The notes under the pieces are model-generated. The model made no database searches and had not been told where the DNA came from. It saw nothing but the letters and a program-made list of their open reading frames with translations. Positions 1 to 7,377 of a stretch of 42,748 nt of DNA are shown in pieces. Position numbers and translations under genes: made by a program. The DNA lies in assembly GCA_937120495.1 (NCBI GenBank), contig CAKZJW010000038.1, positions 1-42,748 on the forward strand, in the 5' to 3' direction. How positions within the stretch are numbered: position 1 is the stretch's first letter; each line of letters begins with the position of its first letter. The stretch is from an uncultured Oligoflexia bacterium. Lineage in GTDB: Bacteria > Bdellovibrionota > Bacteriovoracia > Bacteriovoracales > Bacteriovoracaceae.

Positions 1-27
1 AGAAGATATGGCCAGGTTAAATAGCTA

Positions 28-1032
28 ATGCATATTCTAATAACTCGATTTACTAGTCTTGGAGATGTTGTCATTCAAACAGCTTTTGTAAATGCTATTA
101 AAAAAAGTTATCCAAACGTATTTATTAGTTTTGTAACGATGAAGCCTTTTGCTTCTTTATTAGAAGGTCATTCAAATATTGATTACGTTTTTGGATATGA
201 GAAGAAAAAAGGGCTTGAAGATATTAAGTCTTTGAAAAGTATTCCTAAAAAAATCGAGAGTGAAACTAAAACAACGATCGATGCAATTATTGATTTACAT
301 GGTACGAGTCGCTCTTTTATTTTAAAGTTTTTAAATCCTCAAATTATCTGTTTAAATATTGATAAAAGACGCCTAGAAAGATTCGTATTTATAAATTTAA
401 AAACGAATCTTTTAAAAAGAACAAAGTCTCATCAAAAAAGATTGGCTTACGATCTATCAGGTCTTTTAAATTTGAATCTCGATGAAAGCATTACGAGTTT
501 AAATGAGGGAAGTCCTTATAATAAGAAAGAACTTGGTGATTATATAGCACTTGCACCAATAGCCTCATTTGCTCCTAAAAGATGGGGTATTGAGAATTAT
601 TCAAAAGTAATTGATTTATTTTTAAAAGATAAAAGCTTAGAGCATTTTAAAATAGTTATACTTGCAGGTGCTTCAGATGATTATGTTGATCAAATTGATA
701 TTAATTCAGATAGAGTCGTTAACTTAAAAGGTGAGACAAATCTCTCAGAAGTAAAGGCCATAATAAAAAATGCAAAACTCGTTTTAGGCAATGACACTGG
801 AATGGGTCATATTGCTGAAGCATTTAATATACCTAGCTTAGTTATTTTTGGACCTACTCACAAAGACCTTGGTTTTGGAACGTACAGAGAAAATTCGAAA
901 GTTATCGATGTTGATTTATGGTGCAGACCTTGTTCTGGAACTGGAAAGAAAAAATGTTTTAGAAAAGAGCAGTATTGTATGAGCTTAATTTCACCAGATA
1001 GGGTCATGCAAGAAATTAAAGGTGCTCTATGA
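28..1032 (+). CDS. Glycosyltransferase family 9 (ADP-heptose:LPS heptosyltransferase-like)
   Basis: Likely transfers a heptose-type sugar onto the lipopolysaccharide inner core at the cytoplasmic face of the inner membrane. The N-terminus has the GT9 pattern (ITRFTSLGDVVIQTAFVNAI, residues 4-23), with the GD that begins the acceptor domain. The C-terminal half carries the donor-site signature GNDTGMGHIAEAF near residue 253, followed by VIFGPT. A Cys-containing tail (WCRPCSGTGKKKC) is typical of GT9 proteins, and 334 aa is normal length. The ATG lies in a TAATG context at the left edge, so a gene probably precedes it. Its stop overlaps the next start as ATGA, so it is translationally coupled to the WaaA-like gene. 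The exact sugar and acceptor are not determined. Confidence 0.88.
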   Translation: MHILITRFTSLGDVVIQTAFVNAIKKSYPNVFISFVTMKPFASLLEGHSNIDYVFGYEKKKGLEDIKSLKSIPKKIESETKTTIDAIIDLHGTSRSFILKFLNPQIICLNIDKRRLERFVFINLKTNLLKRTKSHQKRLAYDLSGLLNLNLDESITSLNEGSPYNKKELGDYIALAPIASFAPKRWGIENYSKVIDLFLKDKSLEHFKIVILAGASDDYVDQIDINSDRVVNLKGETNLSEVKAIIKNAKLVLGNDTGMGHIAEAFNIPSLVIFGPTHKDLGFGTYRENSKVIDVDLWCRPCSGTGKKKCFRKEQYCMSLISPDRVMQEIKGAL

Positions 1033-2285
1033 TTTTTTATCTTTATCTTCTTTTTAGAATTTCATTTTTACCGGTCATTCTTGTAGCTGTAATTTTTAAT
1101 AAAAAGATAAGAGAAAGATTCTTATTTGAATTAAAAGTGAATAATAAAACGTCTCAAAAAAATGATAAATACGATTATGCCTTTGAACTCTCTAGTGAAG
1201 GGGAACTTGAGTTAATAAAACCAGTTCTTGAATATGTTTTAGAGAATAAGAAAAAGGTTCAACTCATTTTTTCCTCAGAGAGTGTTTATTCAGCGATTAC
1301 CAAACTAGAAAAAGAGTATAGTGAGAACCTAACTATTTTGTGCTTACCTATATTAAGTTTTTTACCCTTTGGTAAAAGCTATGTGGGGAATTGGATCAAG
1401 GCTGAGAATCTTTATCTGACTCGTTATGACTTTTTTCCAGAGCTTATAAAATTTGGACAAAAAAAATATGTTGATTTTGTTTTATTATCAGGAAGTATTA
1501 AAAAATATCAAAACTCGAAAAAATCATTTTTCAAAGTAAAATATCACAATTGGGTTTATAAAAGTTTTACTAAAATTCTTCTCTCTTTGGAGAGTGAAAC
1601 TGAGACGTTTTGTCATGAATTCAAAATAAATAAAAATATTGTTCGTGCTTATGACTTTAGACCTCTTCAGATACTAAATCGAATTGAAAACTCAGAGTCT
1701 CTACTTCAAAATAGAGGTCTATGGACTTACTGTGAAACAATTAGAGACTTTAAAAGTAATTCGATTATCTTTGGAAGCTTTTGGATTGATGAAATAGAAA
1801 ATCTTTCTTTAAAGAAGCTTCAAAACTCAAAGCTCTGCTTTGTTCCACATCAACTCGATGCGGACAAGCTTTATGAGATGAAAAAAAAGCTTGAACATGA
1901 ACTTGATGATGAAGTGACTATAATTAATGAGAAAAACATTTCTATGTTGTCTGAACAAAGAATTGTAATCCTAGCACTTAAAGGTGTTCTTTGTGAGTTG
2001 TATCAGTTTTTTGATCTTGCCTATATTGCAGGTGGATTTAGGTCATCAGTACATTCTTTACTAGAGCCATTTCTATCAGGGACATCAATTGTTTGCGGTC
2101 CGAACATTCACAAGTCAACAGAGTATGATCTTATTGCGCAAGAGCATAGTGACCGAATTAGAATTCTTGCTATAAAGGACTCATTATTTGTCGATGGTTC
2201 TATAAACTCGAATTTAGAGAATTTAAAAAATAAATATAATGATGATTATACAAACTATATAAAATGGCTGGATTTGATATGTTAA
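1029..2285 (+). CDS. WaaA/KdtA-like 3-deoxy-manno-octulosonate (Kdo) transferase, divergent
   Basis: Probably adds Kdo, or a related acid sugar, to lipid A precursor. The N-terminus is a hydrophobic anchor (residues 1-23), as in WaaA. SSEGELELIKP (55-65) sits where WaaA proteins have the catalytic ASxGE motif. TRYDFFPELI (about 130-140) matches the family's E-W-P-like segment. The C-terminal GT-B half has GGFRSSVHSLLEPFLSG then VCGPN, equivalent to the family's GG..HN.LEP....P...GP block. The match is clear in pattern but divergent in residues, since the family's usual HN before LEP reads HS. It overlaps the GT9 gene by 4 bp and the following gene by 7 bp, an operon arrangement. Identity is inferred from motifs only. 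Confidence 0.72.
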   Translation: MIFYLYLLFRISFLPVILVAVIFNKKIRERFLFELKVNNKTSQKNDKYDYAFELSSEGELELIKPVLEYVLENKKKVQLIFSSESVYSAITKLEKEYSENLTILCLPILSFLPFGKSYVGNWIKAENLYLTRYDFFPELIKFGQKKYVDFVLLSGSIKKYQNSKKSFFKVKYHNWVYKSFTKILLSLESETETFCHEFKINKNIVRAYDFRPLQILNRIENSESLLQNRGLWTYCETIRDFKSNSIIFGSFWIDEIENLSLKKLQNSKLCFVPHQLDADKLYEMKKKLEHELDDEVTIINEKNISMLSEQRIVILALKGVLCELYQFFDLAYIAGGFRSSVHSLLEPFLSGTSIVCGPNIHKSTEYDLIAQEHSDRIRILAIKDSLFVDGSINSNLENLKNKYNDDYTNYIKWLDLIC

Positions 2286-3604
2286 ATTCAAAATATGATT
2301 GTGTTATTTGGGGAAAAAGTTATTTATCAGTTATTTTTGCTCTTTCTCAGATAATAAAGAAAAATAAATCGGTACTTATTATTGATGATTCTGACGCTCA
2401 AATGGGTGAGTTGTGGTGCTCTAATATTGGGGAAGTGGAAAAATATAGTCTTTCTCGAATTGGAGCGCAAATCGACATACAGCCTCTTCAAAAAATAGAT
2501 AATTATATAAGACCTTTGAGTACTATTGTTCAATTGAATGAAAAAATGATTGAACTTGGACAAAGCCCTTATGCAAATATCAGAGAGCTTTCAAGAAAAC
2601 TTCCTGAATGTTTCCCTCTTTCTATGCTCAAAACAATTGAAAAGTATGGTGAGCAAAAATTCAATGAAGATTTTTTTAAATTTTGCTCAGATATGTCAGA
2701 GAATATTTTTATAGAGGGAAGTAAAAATTTCAAAACAACTTCTTCTAGTATTAAAATTATATTTGAAGTCTTTTTGTCGTTTATAAAGTCATCTTCTGAA
2801 GCATCAGAGCAATTCTATTATACATTACAAGCACTGTATCAAACTTTTCACTCTAACCTTAAAGAAGAGAACTCTCTTTGTTATTTACTGTGTTCTGTCC
2901 TATCACCCCGCTATGAACTTGATTCATCAGCACTATTAAATGACTTACTTTTTGATTTTAAAAGTCTTGGTGGAGATGTTACTGAGTCTTCTGTTGAAGA
3001 GTACAATGTTTATAAAAATGAGATGAAATTTTTAAAACTTGCTTCACTAGATGGTATCATTGAATTTAATAGTCTAAATATCTTTTCTCGCCTTGAAAGA
3101 AAAATGCCTTTTAAACATAAACGTGATCATTTATGTTTTGATTCAATAGTTCTTAATAGCAGAGTTGAACATGAGATAATTAAGTTCTACGAGGACAAAC
3201 GTATTATCGTTTGTGAGAAAGATAGGCTTGGTACTGATTTTCCACACTTTGAATACCAAATCCTGAGTTCAGGTCATATTAAAGGTGTCTACAGTTATGC
3301 AAATGAATTAGGAACAAAACCGAATTTCTATTACAAGAAAGTAGTTGAAGAGATATTTGCCTCTTTGAATAATCTCCTTCCAGGTATTAATAAAGAAAAG
3401 TTTATCTCTGAAGCCAGTTTTAAACCTGGAGATGACTTTTGGAATAGACTGCCTTCAAGTTTTAAAAGAGAGTTCTCTAAGAAGGCGAGCTACAATGATC
3501 TGTATACTGCTGATACTGAATCAAAAATCCATAATTTAAACTACTTTGGGCCTTTTAGAACTCAGTCCTTGGGACTATATTCCTATTTATGGGATTTGGC
3601 TTGA
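2279..3604 (+). CDS. Unknown protein with Rossmann/FAD-like N-terminus
   Basis: I do not recognise this 441-aa protein by name. It opens with a strand-turn-helix-strand pattern (YDCVIWGKSYLSVIFAL then SVLIIDDSDAQMG) that looks like a dinucleotide-binding fold, with GxSxxS replacing the usual GxGxxG. A later segment, LLFDFKSLGGDV, resembles the GG-containing segment of FAD-dependent desaturases and amine oxidases. No catalytic residues can be assigned. The ATG at 2279 is preferred because GGA lies 6 bases upstream and it overlaps the WaaA-like stop by only 7 bp; an ATG at 2264 is possible but has no ribosome-binding site. Coupling to two LPS-core genes suggests a role in envelope sugar or lipid metabolism, which is inference only. 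Confidence 0.6.
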   Translation: MLNSKYDCVIWGKSYLSVIFALSQIIKKNKSVLIIDDSDAQMGELWCSNIGEVEKYSLSRIGAQIDIQPLQKIDNYIRPLSTIVQLNEKMIELGQSPYANIRELSRKLPECFPLSMLKTIEKYGEQKFNEDFFKFCSDMSENIFIEGSKNFKTTSSSIKIIFEVFLSFIKSSSEASEQFYYTLQALYQTFHSNLKEENSLCYLLCSVLSPRYELDSSALLNDLLFDFKSLGGDVTESSVEEYNVYKNEMKFLKLASLDGIIEFNSLNIFSRLERKMPFKHKRDHLCFDSIVLNSRVEHEIIKFYEDKRIIVCEKDRLGTDFPHFEYQILSSGHIKGVYSYANELGTKPNFYYKKVVEEIFASLNNLLPGINKEKFISEASFKPGDDFWNRLPSSFKREFSKKASYNDLYTADTESKIHNLNYFGPFRTQSLGLYSYLWDLA

Positions 3605-3605
3605 G

Positions 3606-3622
3606 GTGTGATATAATCACAC
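3606..3622. promoter_or_regulatory. Perfect 17-bp palindrome containing TATAAT, abutting the pilin start
   Basis: GTGTGATATAATCACAC has two 7-bp arms around a 3-bp centre and lies between the upstream stop codon and the pilin ATG, ending one base before it. It contains a consensus -10 hexamer (TATAAT, 3612-3617). It may be an operator overlapping a core promoter, and transcription from that hexamer would give an almost leaderless mRNA. The arms resemble CRP half sites (TGTGA/TCACA), but the spacing is 5 rather than 6. No -35 was identified with confidence. Confidence 0.45.
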
Positions 3623-3623
3623 T

Positions 3624-3854
3624 ATGAAAAGAAAAAAAGGAATTCTGTCCCAGGCTGGCCAAACCTCAGTGGAATATATTCTATTAATATCAATGGTTGC
3701 CATTATCTCTTTAGGCCTTTTTAAAAACCTTGAAAAATACATCATTTCCAACCCCGATAGCATGCTAAATAGCTATCTTGATAGTCTTGCCCTTACATTT
3801 GGTGCTGGTGGGAGTGGTGAATATCAATACAAAAGATTCGTTTTAAGACGCTAA
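3624..3854 (+). CDS. Flp/TadE-type (class III) prepilin, orphan
   Basis: A small 76-aa protein with a basic leader and a prepilin-peptidase site: MKRKKGILSQAG is followed by QTSVEYILLIS. Cleavage after Gly12 leaves Glu at +5 and Tyr at +6, the G(X4)EY rule of Flp/Tad pilins and pseudopilins. A single hydrophobic helix (residues 18-34) follows, then a short hydrophilic tail. No Tad/Rcp secretion genes are in the window, so the protein must use machinery encoded elsewhere. There is no ribosome-binding site in front of the ATG because the 17-bp palindrome occupies that space, which suggests leaderless or unusual translation initiation. Confidence 0.72.
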   Translation: MKRKKGILSQAGQTSVEYILLISMVAIISLGLFKNLEKYIISNPDSMLNSYLDSLALTFGAGGSGEYQYKRFVLRR

Positions 3855-3884
3855 GTATCCGATTATACATATTTCATTTGTAAA

Positions 3885-3922
3885 ATTTACACGTAGCACT
3901 AGAAATGCTGTTGCGCGTAAAT
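3885..3922. repeat. Imperfect stem-loop between pilin and outer-membrane protein genes
   Basis: ATTTACACG (3885-3893) can pair with CGCGTAAAT (3914-3922) with one A-C mismatch. AGCA (3895-3898) and TGCT (3906-3909) pair inside it. There is no clean T-run after it, so it is a weak terminator at best. It could instead be a regulatory structure or part of the leader of the downstream gene. Confidence 0.3.
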
Positions 3923-3985
3923 AATTCTTGTTATTCTAACCTCGATTTTTTAATTCAGGCATAATGCCAAACGAGGAGAATTTTT

Positions 3986-5080
3986 ATGAAAACGAAATCT
4001 ATGATTAAGTTATTTTTAAGCTTGTCTGTGATCTCATCATCATTTGTCGGGGCAATCGCGAATGATGCAGTTTTGAACTCAGACCCAATTGATATCAATG
4101 GATATGTATCAGAGCCACAAGCTACAGACCAAGAACTTGAAAAAGTTAGAGGTGAAGTTAGAAGGCAAAAACAAACTATTAAAATTAATAAAGAAAAATC
4201 TAAGAAGTACCAAGAGCTAGGTAGAACAACTGAAAAACTAGCTGATGTTACTGAAGATATGATTGATGAGCGAAAAGAAGCTACATCAACAATAGATAAG
4301 TACAATAAAAAAATTGAATGTCTAATGCAAGAGAATCCAGGCGAAGACTGTAACGAATTTGTTAGACGTAAAGACACTGTTTCAACAAAGATGGCAGCTC
4401 CGGCTCCTCAAGTTGTAGCAGAGGTTAAAAATACGGACTCATTTGGTGAAGAGATTAAAATTCTTCCTTATACAGCTTATACAAGTATTCAAAGTGAGAA
4501 CGAAGATCTAGGAGCTGAAGTTTCAGCAGGGCTTAGAGTAGAATCAAACGTAAGTTCTAGAGTAAGTATTGGTATCGGCTTTAATTATATGAGTCTTACT
4601 ACTTCAGATTGTAATAACTGTAGAAATTTTTATTACGGAAACTATAGACGTGATATCGATTATACTAATTATAGTTTTGATTTTTATTCAAAGTTTTATA
4701 TCACAAAAACAGAAAGGTTCAGACCTTACCTTGGTGCAGGTCTAGCGTATAGCAGAACAACTGTTGAGTATACTGATAGCAATAGAAACAATAACTATGG
4801 TTATAACTATAACAGCTATAATAACAACTATAGATATAATAAAGAAGAATTAACTACTAGTAATATGGGATTACGTATTATGGGTGGTACGGAAATTCTT
4901 TTTACAAAAAGTGTTGGTGCAAATGTTGAACTTCAATACTCTAGAGGAATTGGATCTGGATTTAATGAAGACGAAACAAATAACAACAGTACAGACCTTG
5001 GTAGACTTACTGAGCTGTCTGATGAAATTAACGAAGCAAATATATTTAGTGTTTCAGTAGGTGTTCTAGTTCTTTTCTAA
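3986..5080 (+). CDS. Outer-membrane beta-barrel protein with N-terminal coiled coil
   Basis: A 364-aa exported protein. It has a signal peptide (residues 1-26), a highly charged helical region likely to form a coiled coil (48-120), an Ala/Pro linker, and a C-terminal barrel of about eight strands (from about 153) ending in VSVGVLVLF, a classical terminal Phe for outer-membrane insertion. One barrel loop is unusually rich in Asn and Tyr (about 266-286), and another carries DCNNC. A GAGGAG ribosome-binding site (3973-3978) precedes the ATG by 7 bases. A short palindrome GGCATAATGCC (3958-3968) lies just upstream and contains a CATAAT -10-like hexamer. A strong terminator follows. The combination suggests a surface barrel with a periplasmic coiled-coil tether; its function is unknown. 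Confidence 0.78.
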   Translation: MKTKSMIKLFLSLSVISSSFVGAIANDAVLNSDPIDINGYVSEPQATDQELEKVRGEVRRQKQTIKINKEKSKKYQELGRTTEKLADVTEDMIDERKEATSTIDKYNKKIECLMQENPGEDCNEFVRRKDTVSTKMAAPAPQVVAEVKNTDSFGEEIKILPYTAYTSIQSENEDLGAEVSAGLRVESNVSSRVSIGIGFNYMSLTTSDCNNCRNFYYGNYRRDIDYTNYSFDFYSKFYITKTERFRPYLGAGLAYSRTTVEYTDSNRNNNYGYNYNSYNNNYRYNKEELTTSNMGLRIMGGTEILFTKSVGANVELQYSRGIGSGFNEDETNNNSTDLGRLTELSDEINEANIFSVSVGVLVLF

Positions 5081-5120
5081 TAAGACCTAAAACGAAAAAC
5101 CTTCTCGTTATAATTAAAAG

Positions 5121-5144
5121 CCCTCCATGCCCGGAGGGTTTTTT
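5121..5144 (+). terminator. Rho-independent terminator after the outer-membrane protein gene
   Basis: CCCTCC (5121-5126) pairs with GGAGGG (5133-5138) across a 6-base loop, followed by TTTTTT. It sits 41 bases after the stop codon. The ATG at 5127 lies inside this loop, which argues against it as the start of the next gene. Confidence 0.88.
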
Positions 5145-5162
5145 ATATATAAAAGGAAAAAA

Positions 5163-6257
5163 TTGACTAAGAAAGCACAGCTATATCAATTAGATTCACT
5201 CAGAGGTATTGCAGCTATCTTTATCGTAATTTTGCATTTTTCTGCGTACTTAACTCCACTAATAAGCCAAAAAGTTTTAACTTGCACTCCAGCTCTTTTC
5301 AGATCGTATTTATTTGTAGATATGTTTTTTATTTTATCTGGTTTTGTAATGGCTTATACGTATTCTGATAAATTTAATCAAAAAATTTCTTTTTCTGAAT
5401 ATAAAAACTTTATCCTTAAACGATTTATTCGAATTTACCCTCTACATATTATTATCTTTTTAATTCTTGTTTTCTTTCACCGTTACTTTCTTTTGCAATT
5501 TAACCTACCGGAAGATAGTTTTGTATTAAACCGTAATAACTTTCATATACTATCAAATATTTTATTACTTCAATCATCTGGACTTGGTTGGGGAGACTGT
5601 ATCAATTGTTCTAGTTGGAATTATCCGTCTTGGTCAATTAGCGTTGAGTGGATTTGTTATTTTTTAATACCTTTAATTATATACAAAGTTAGAAGTCTTA
5701 AAATTATTGGCCTTCTTGGTATATTAGCCTCCTATTTTGCGTTCTATTACTTTTTAGAGAAAGATTTTGGAAGTATAGATGTTCAAAATGTACCTGGAAT
5801 TGTGAGATGTATCCTGGGTATGAGTCTTGGGGTATGGATTTATAAATTCGCATATAAGAAGTTCAATACTTCTAATACTACAATGCTCTCAAGTATGGTT
5901 GTACTAATTTTGTCGATGCATTTTTTGTTAGTTGATGTTGCTGTTGTGGGCATTATTGCAATTATTTTGGCTTTTGCAATCAATTTACCTTCTAAGAATT
6001 TTCTTAATAATAAACCTCTGAAATGGCTAGGAGATAGATCATACTCGATATATATGCTCCATGTACTTGTGCAAGATATCTTTAATTTTCTTGTAAGGTT
6101 TCTATTGAAAAAATCTTCATGGGATCTTGGGCTATTTGATCAATTATTACTTCTTTGCGTATCAACAATAGCTGTTATCATTCTTTCTCATTTTTCTTAT
6201 ATTTATCTTGAAAAGCGAATAACCAAGTCTCTAAGATCAATAATTTTGAAAAAATAA
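5163..6257 (+). CDS. Acyltransferase family 3 membrane protein (OafA/YrhL-like O-acyltransferase)
   Basis: A multi-pass inner-membrane enzyme likely to transfer an acetyl or other acyl group onto a surface glycan or lipid. The N-terminus has the family pattern LDSLRGIAAIFIVILHFSAY, with the Arg and His of this family, followed by FFILSGFVMAY, RIYPLHI, SWSISVEWICYF, and WLGDRSYSIYMLHV near the end. About ten hydrophobic segments are visible. The TTG at 5163 is chosen because AAGGA lies 5 bases upstream and the first ATG in frame (5127) falls within the preceding terminator. The family is secure (Acyl_transf_3); the substrate is unknown. A polysaccharide locus begins about 8 kb downstream, so the glycan made there is one possible target. 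Confidence 0.85.
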   Translation: MTKKAQLYQLDSLRGIAAIFIVILHFSAYLTPLISQKVLTCTPALFRSYLFVDMFFILSGFVMAYTYSDKFNQKISFSEYKNFILKRFIRIYPLHIIIFLILVFFHRYFLLQFNLPEDSFVLNRNNFHILSNILLLQSSGLGWGDCINCSSWNYPSWSISVEWICYFLIPLIIYKVRSLKIIGLLGILASYFAFYYFLEKDFGSIDVQNVPGIVRCILGMSLGVWIYKFAYKKFNTSNTTMLSSMVVLILSMHFLLVDVAVVGIIAIILAFAINLPSKNFLNNKPLKWLGDRSYSIYMLHVLVQDIFNFLVRFLLKKSSWDLGLFDQLLLLCVSTIAVIILSHFSYIYLEKRITKSLRSIILKK

Positions 6258-6336
6258 TAGGGTTTTATTCTTTTAGTTGAAATTAAATATTTAATTCGCT
6301 AGATAAGTATAAAACAACTTAAGTTATTGGAACTCT

Positions 6337-7377
6337 ATGAAATTTCTTTTTCTATTCTTTATTATTTCAAGCTCTTACGCTGGAGGATTTAGTGGAATTA
6401 ATGACCCTCAAAGAATATTAAAAGGCTATAATTCGACATTTTTTAAATTACCGCTTAATGGTGAAATTTCAAACAAGCAACTATCGTGGCCAGGAAGTCA
6501 TTGGCCTAATTATGTGGGCGGAATTACTCATAGATGGTCTAAGCTAGATCCAAACCCGTTTTACTATGAATATAAAACTTTCGATTATTTATTAACTGCA
6601 GATCAAAGTGAAATAGATGAACTTTCACCAGCAGAAAAATTTGATATTTTATTAGGTGATTATAACTTTAATATATCTAGAAGAATTGAGGCTAAATACA
6701 GCCCAAAAGAAAATACATGGCATGGTATATGTCACGGTATTTCTGGGGCCCAACTTAATCACGATGAGCCAAAACTAACTACAGTTAAAAATGATGATGG
6801 CATTGAGATAACTTTTTATTCATCAGATCTAAAAGGTCTTTTAGGTTATTATTATGCAAATGTTGCTAAAAACTACGCCTCTCAAGTTGGAAAGCGCTGT
6901 ACAGGTAAAAGACAACGCAGAGGTAAGTGTAAAGGTGTTAACGCTGGAAGTTTTCATATCTTAATTTCTAACTTCTTAGGTGTTAAGGGTAAGCCTATTT
7001 TGATGGATATAGATCACTTAAGAGAAGTATGGAATTACTCTGCTGTTTCATATGATAGCTATATAGTGGATGAGCACAAACCTTCTAGAAACTCTTCAAG
7101 AGGCACTGTTAAAAGAATTAGAGTTCAAACAGAGTTAGTCGTTGAGAGTTCGATTCAGCAAAAAACTGAAGCCGTAATAGGTACAGAGAATGCTGAGTAT
7201 TTATATAATAATTACGATTATTATTTAGATATCGATAAAGACGGAAAGATCATTGGTGGAGAATGGATTAGTGACATTAAGCCAGACTTTCTTTTCACAC
7301 GTAAAAAAGCTGAATTCACAGGTAAGTGGGAAAAAATATTTGATGTCTATACAAATGGACTTACTCAGACTCTTTAG
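6337..7377 (+). CDS. Secreted transglutaminase-elicitor-like protein
   Basis: A 346-aa exported protein with a short signal peptide (residues 1-15, cleaved near SYA). Its layout resembles the transglutaminase elicitor family (GP42-like) of oomycetes and some marine bacteria. It has SPAEKFD (about 100), a putative nucleophile in TWHGICHGISGAQL (Cys132), then YSSDLKGLLGYYYA, a putative catalytic His in GSFHILISN (His207), and Asp224 or Asp226 in MDIDHLREVWN. Such enzymes cross-link Gln and Lys side chains or deamidate Gln. GGA 5 bases upstream supports the ATG. The 3' end overlaps the convergent lipoprotein gene by 17 bp. Family assignment is from motif memory and spacing; activity on host, prey or self proteins is unknown. 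Confidence 0.7.
   Translation: MKFLFLFFIISSSYAGGFSGINDPQRILKGYNSTFFKLPLNGEISNKQLSWPGSHWPNYVGGITHRWSKLDPNPFYYEYKTFDYLLTADQSEIDELSPAEKFDILLGDYNFNISRRIEAKYSPKENTWHGICHGISGAQLNHDEPKLTTVKNDDGIEITFYSSDLKGLLGYYYANVAKNYASQVGKRCTGKRQRRGKCKGVNAGSFHILISNFLGVKGKPILMDIDHLREVWNYSAVSYDSYIVDEHKPSRNSSRGTVKRIRVQTELVVESSIQQKTEAVIGTENAEYLYNNYDYYLDIDKDGKIIGGEWISDIKPDFLFTRKKAEFTGKWEKIFDVYTNGLTQTL

Noticed and set aside
1..28. 3' end of a gene upstream of the GT9 gene
   Set aside because: A frame ending in TAA at 26-28 overlaps the ATG as TAATG, which is suggestive, but eight codons are too few to support a feature.
3606..3622. CRP or FNR binding site
   Set aside because: Half sites resemble TGTGA/TCACA, but the spacing is 5 instead of 6 (CRP), and the arms do not match TTGAT-N4-ATCAA (FNR). 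It is kept only as an unnamed palindrome.
3955..4377. Minus-strand open frame opposite the outer-membrane protein gene
   Set aside because: Antisense to a well-supported gene with signal peptide and barrel. No family resemblance and no ribosome-binding site noted.
5127..5162. ATG at 5127 as the acyltransferase start
   Set aside because: It lies in the loop of a terminator hairpin and adds 12 non-family residues. The TTG at 5163 has a proper ribosome-binding site.
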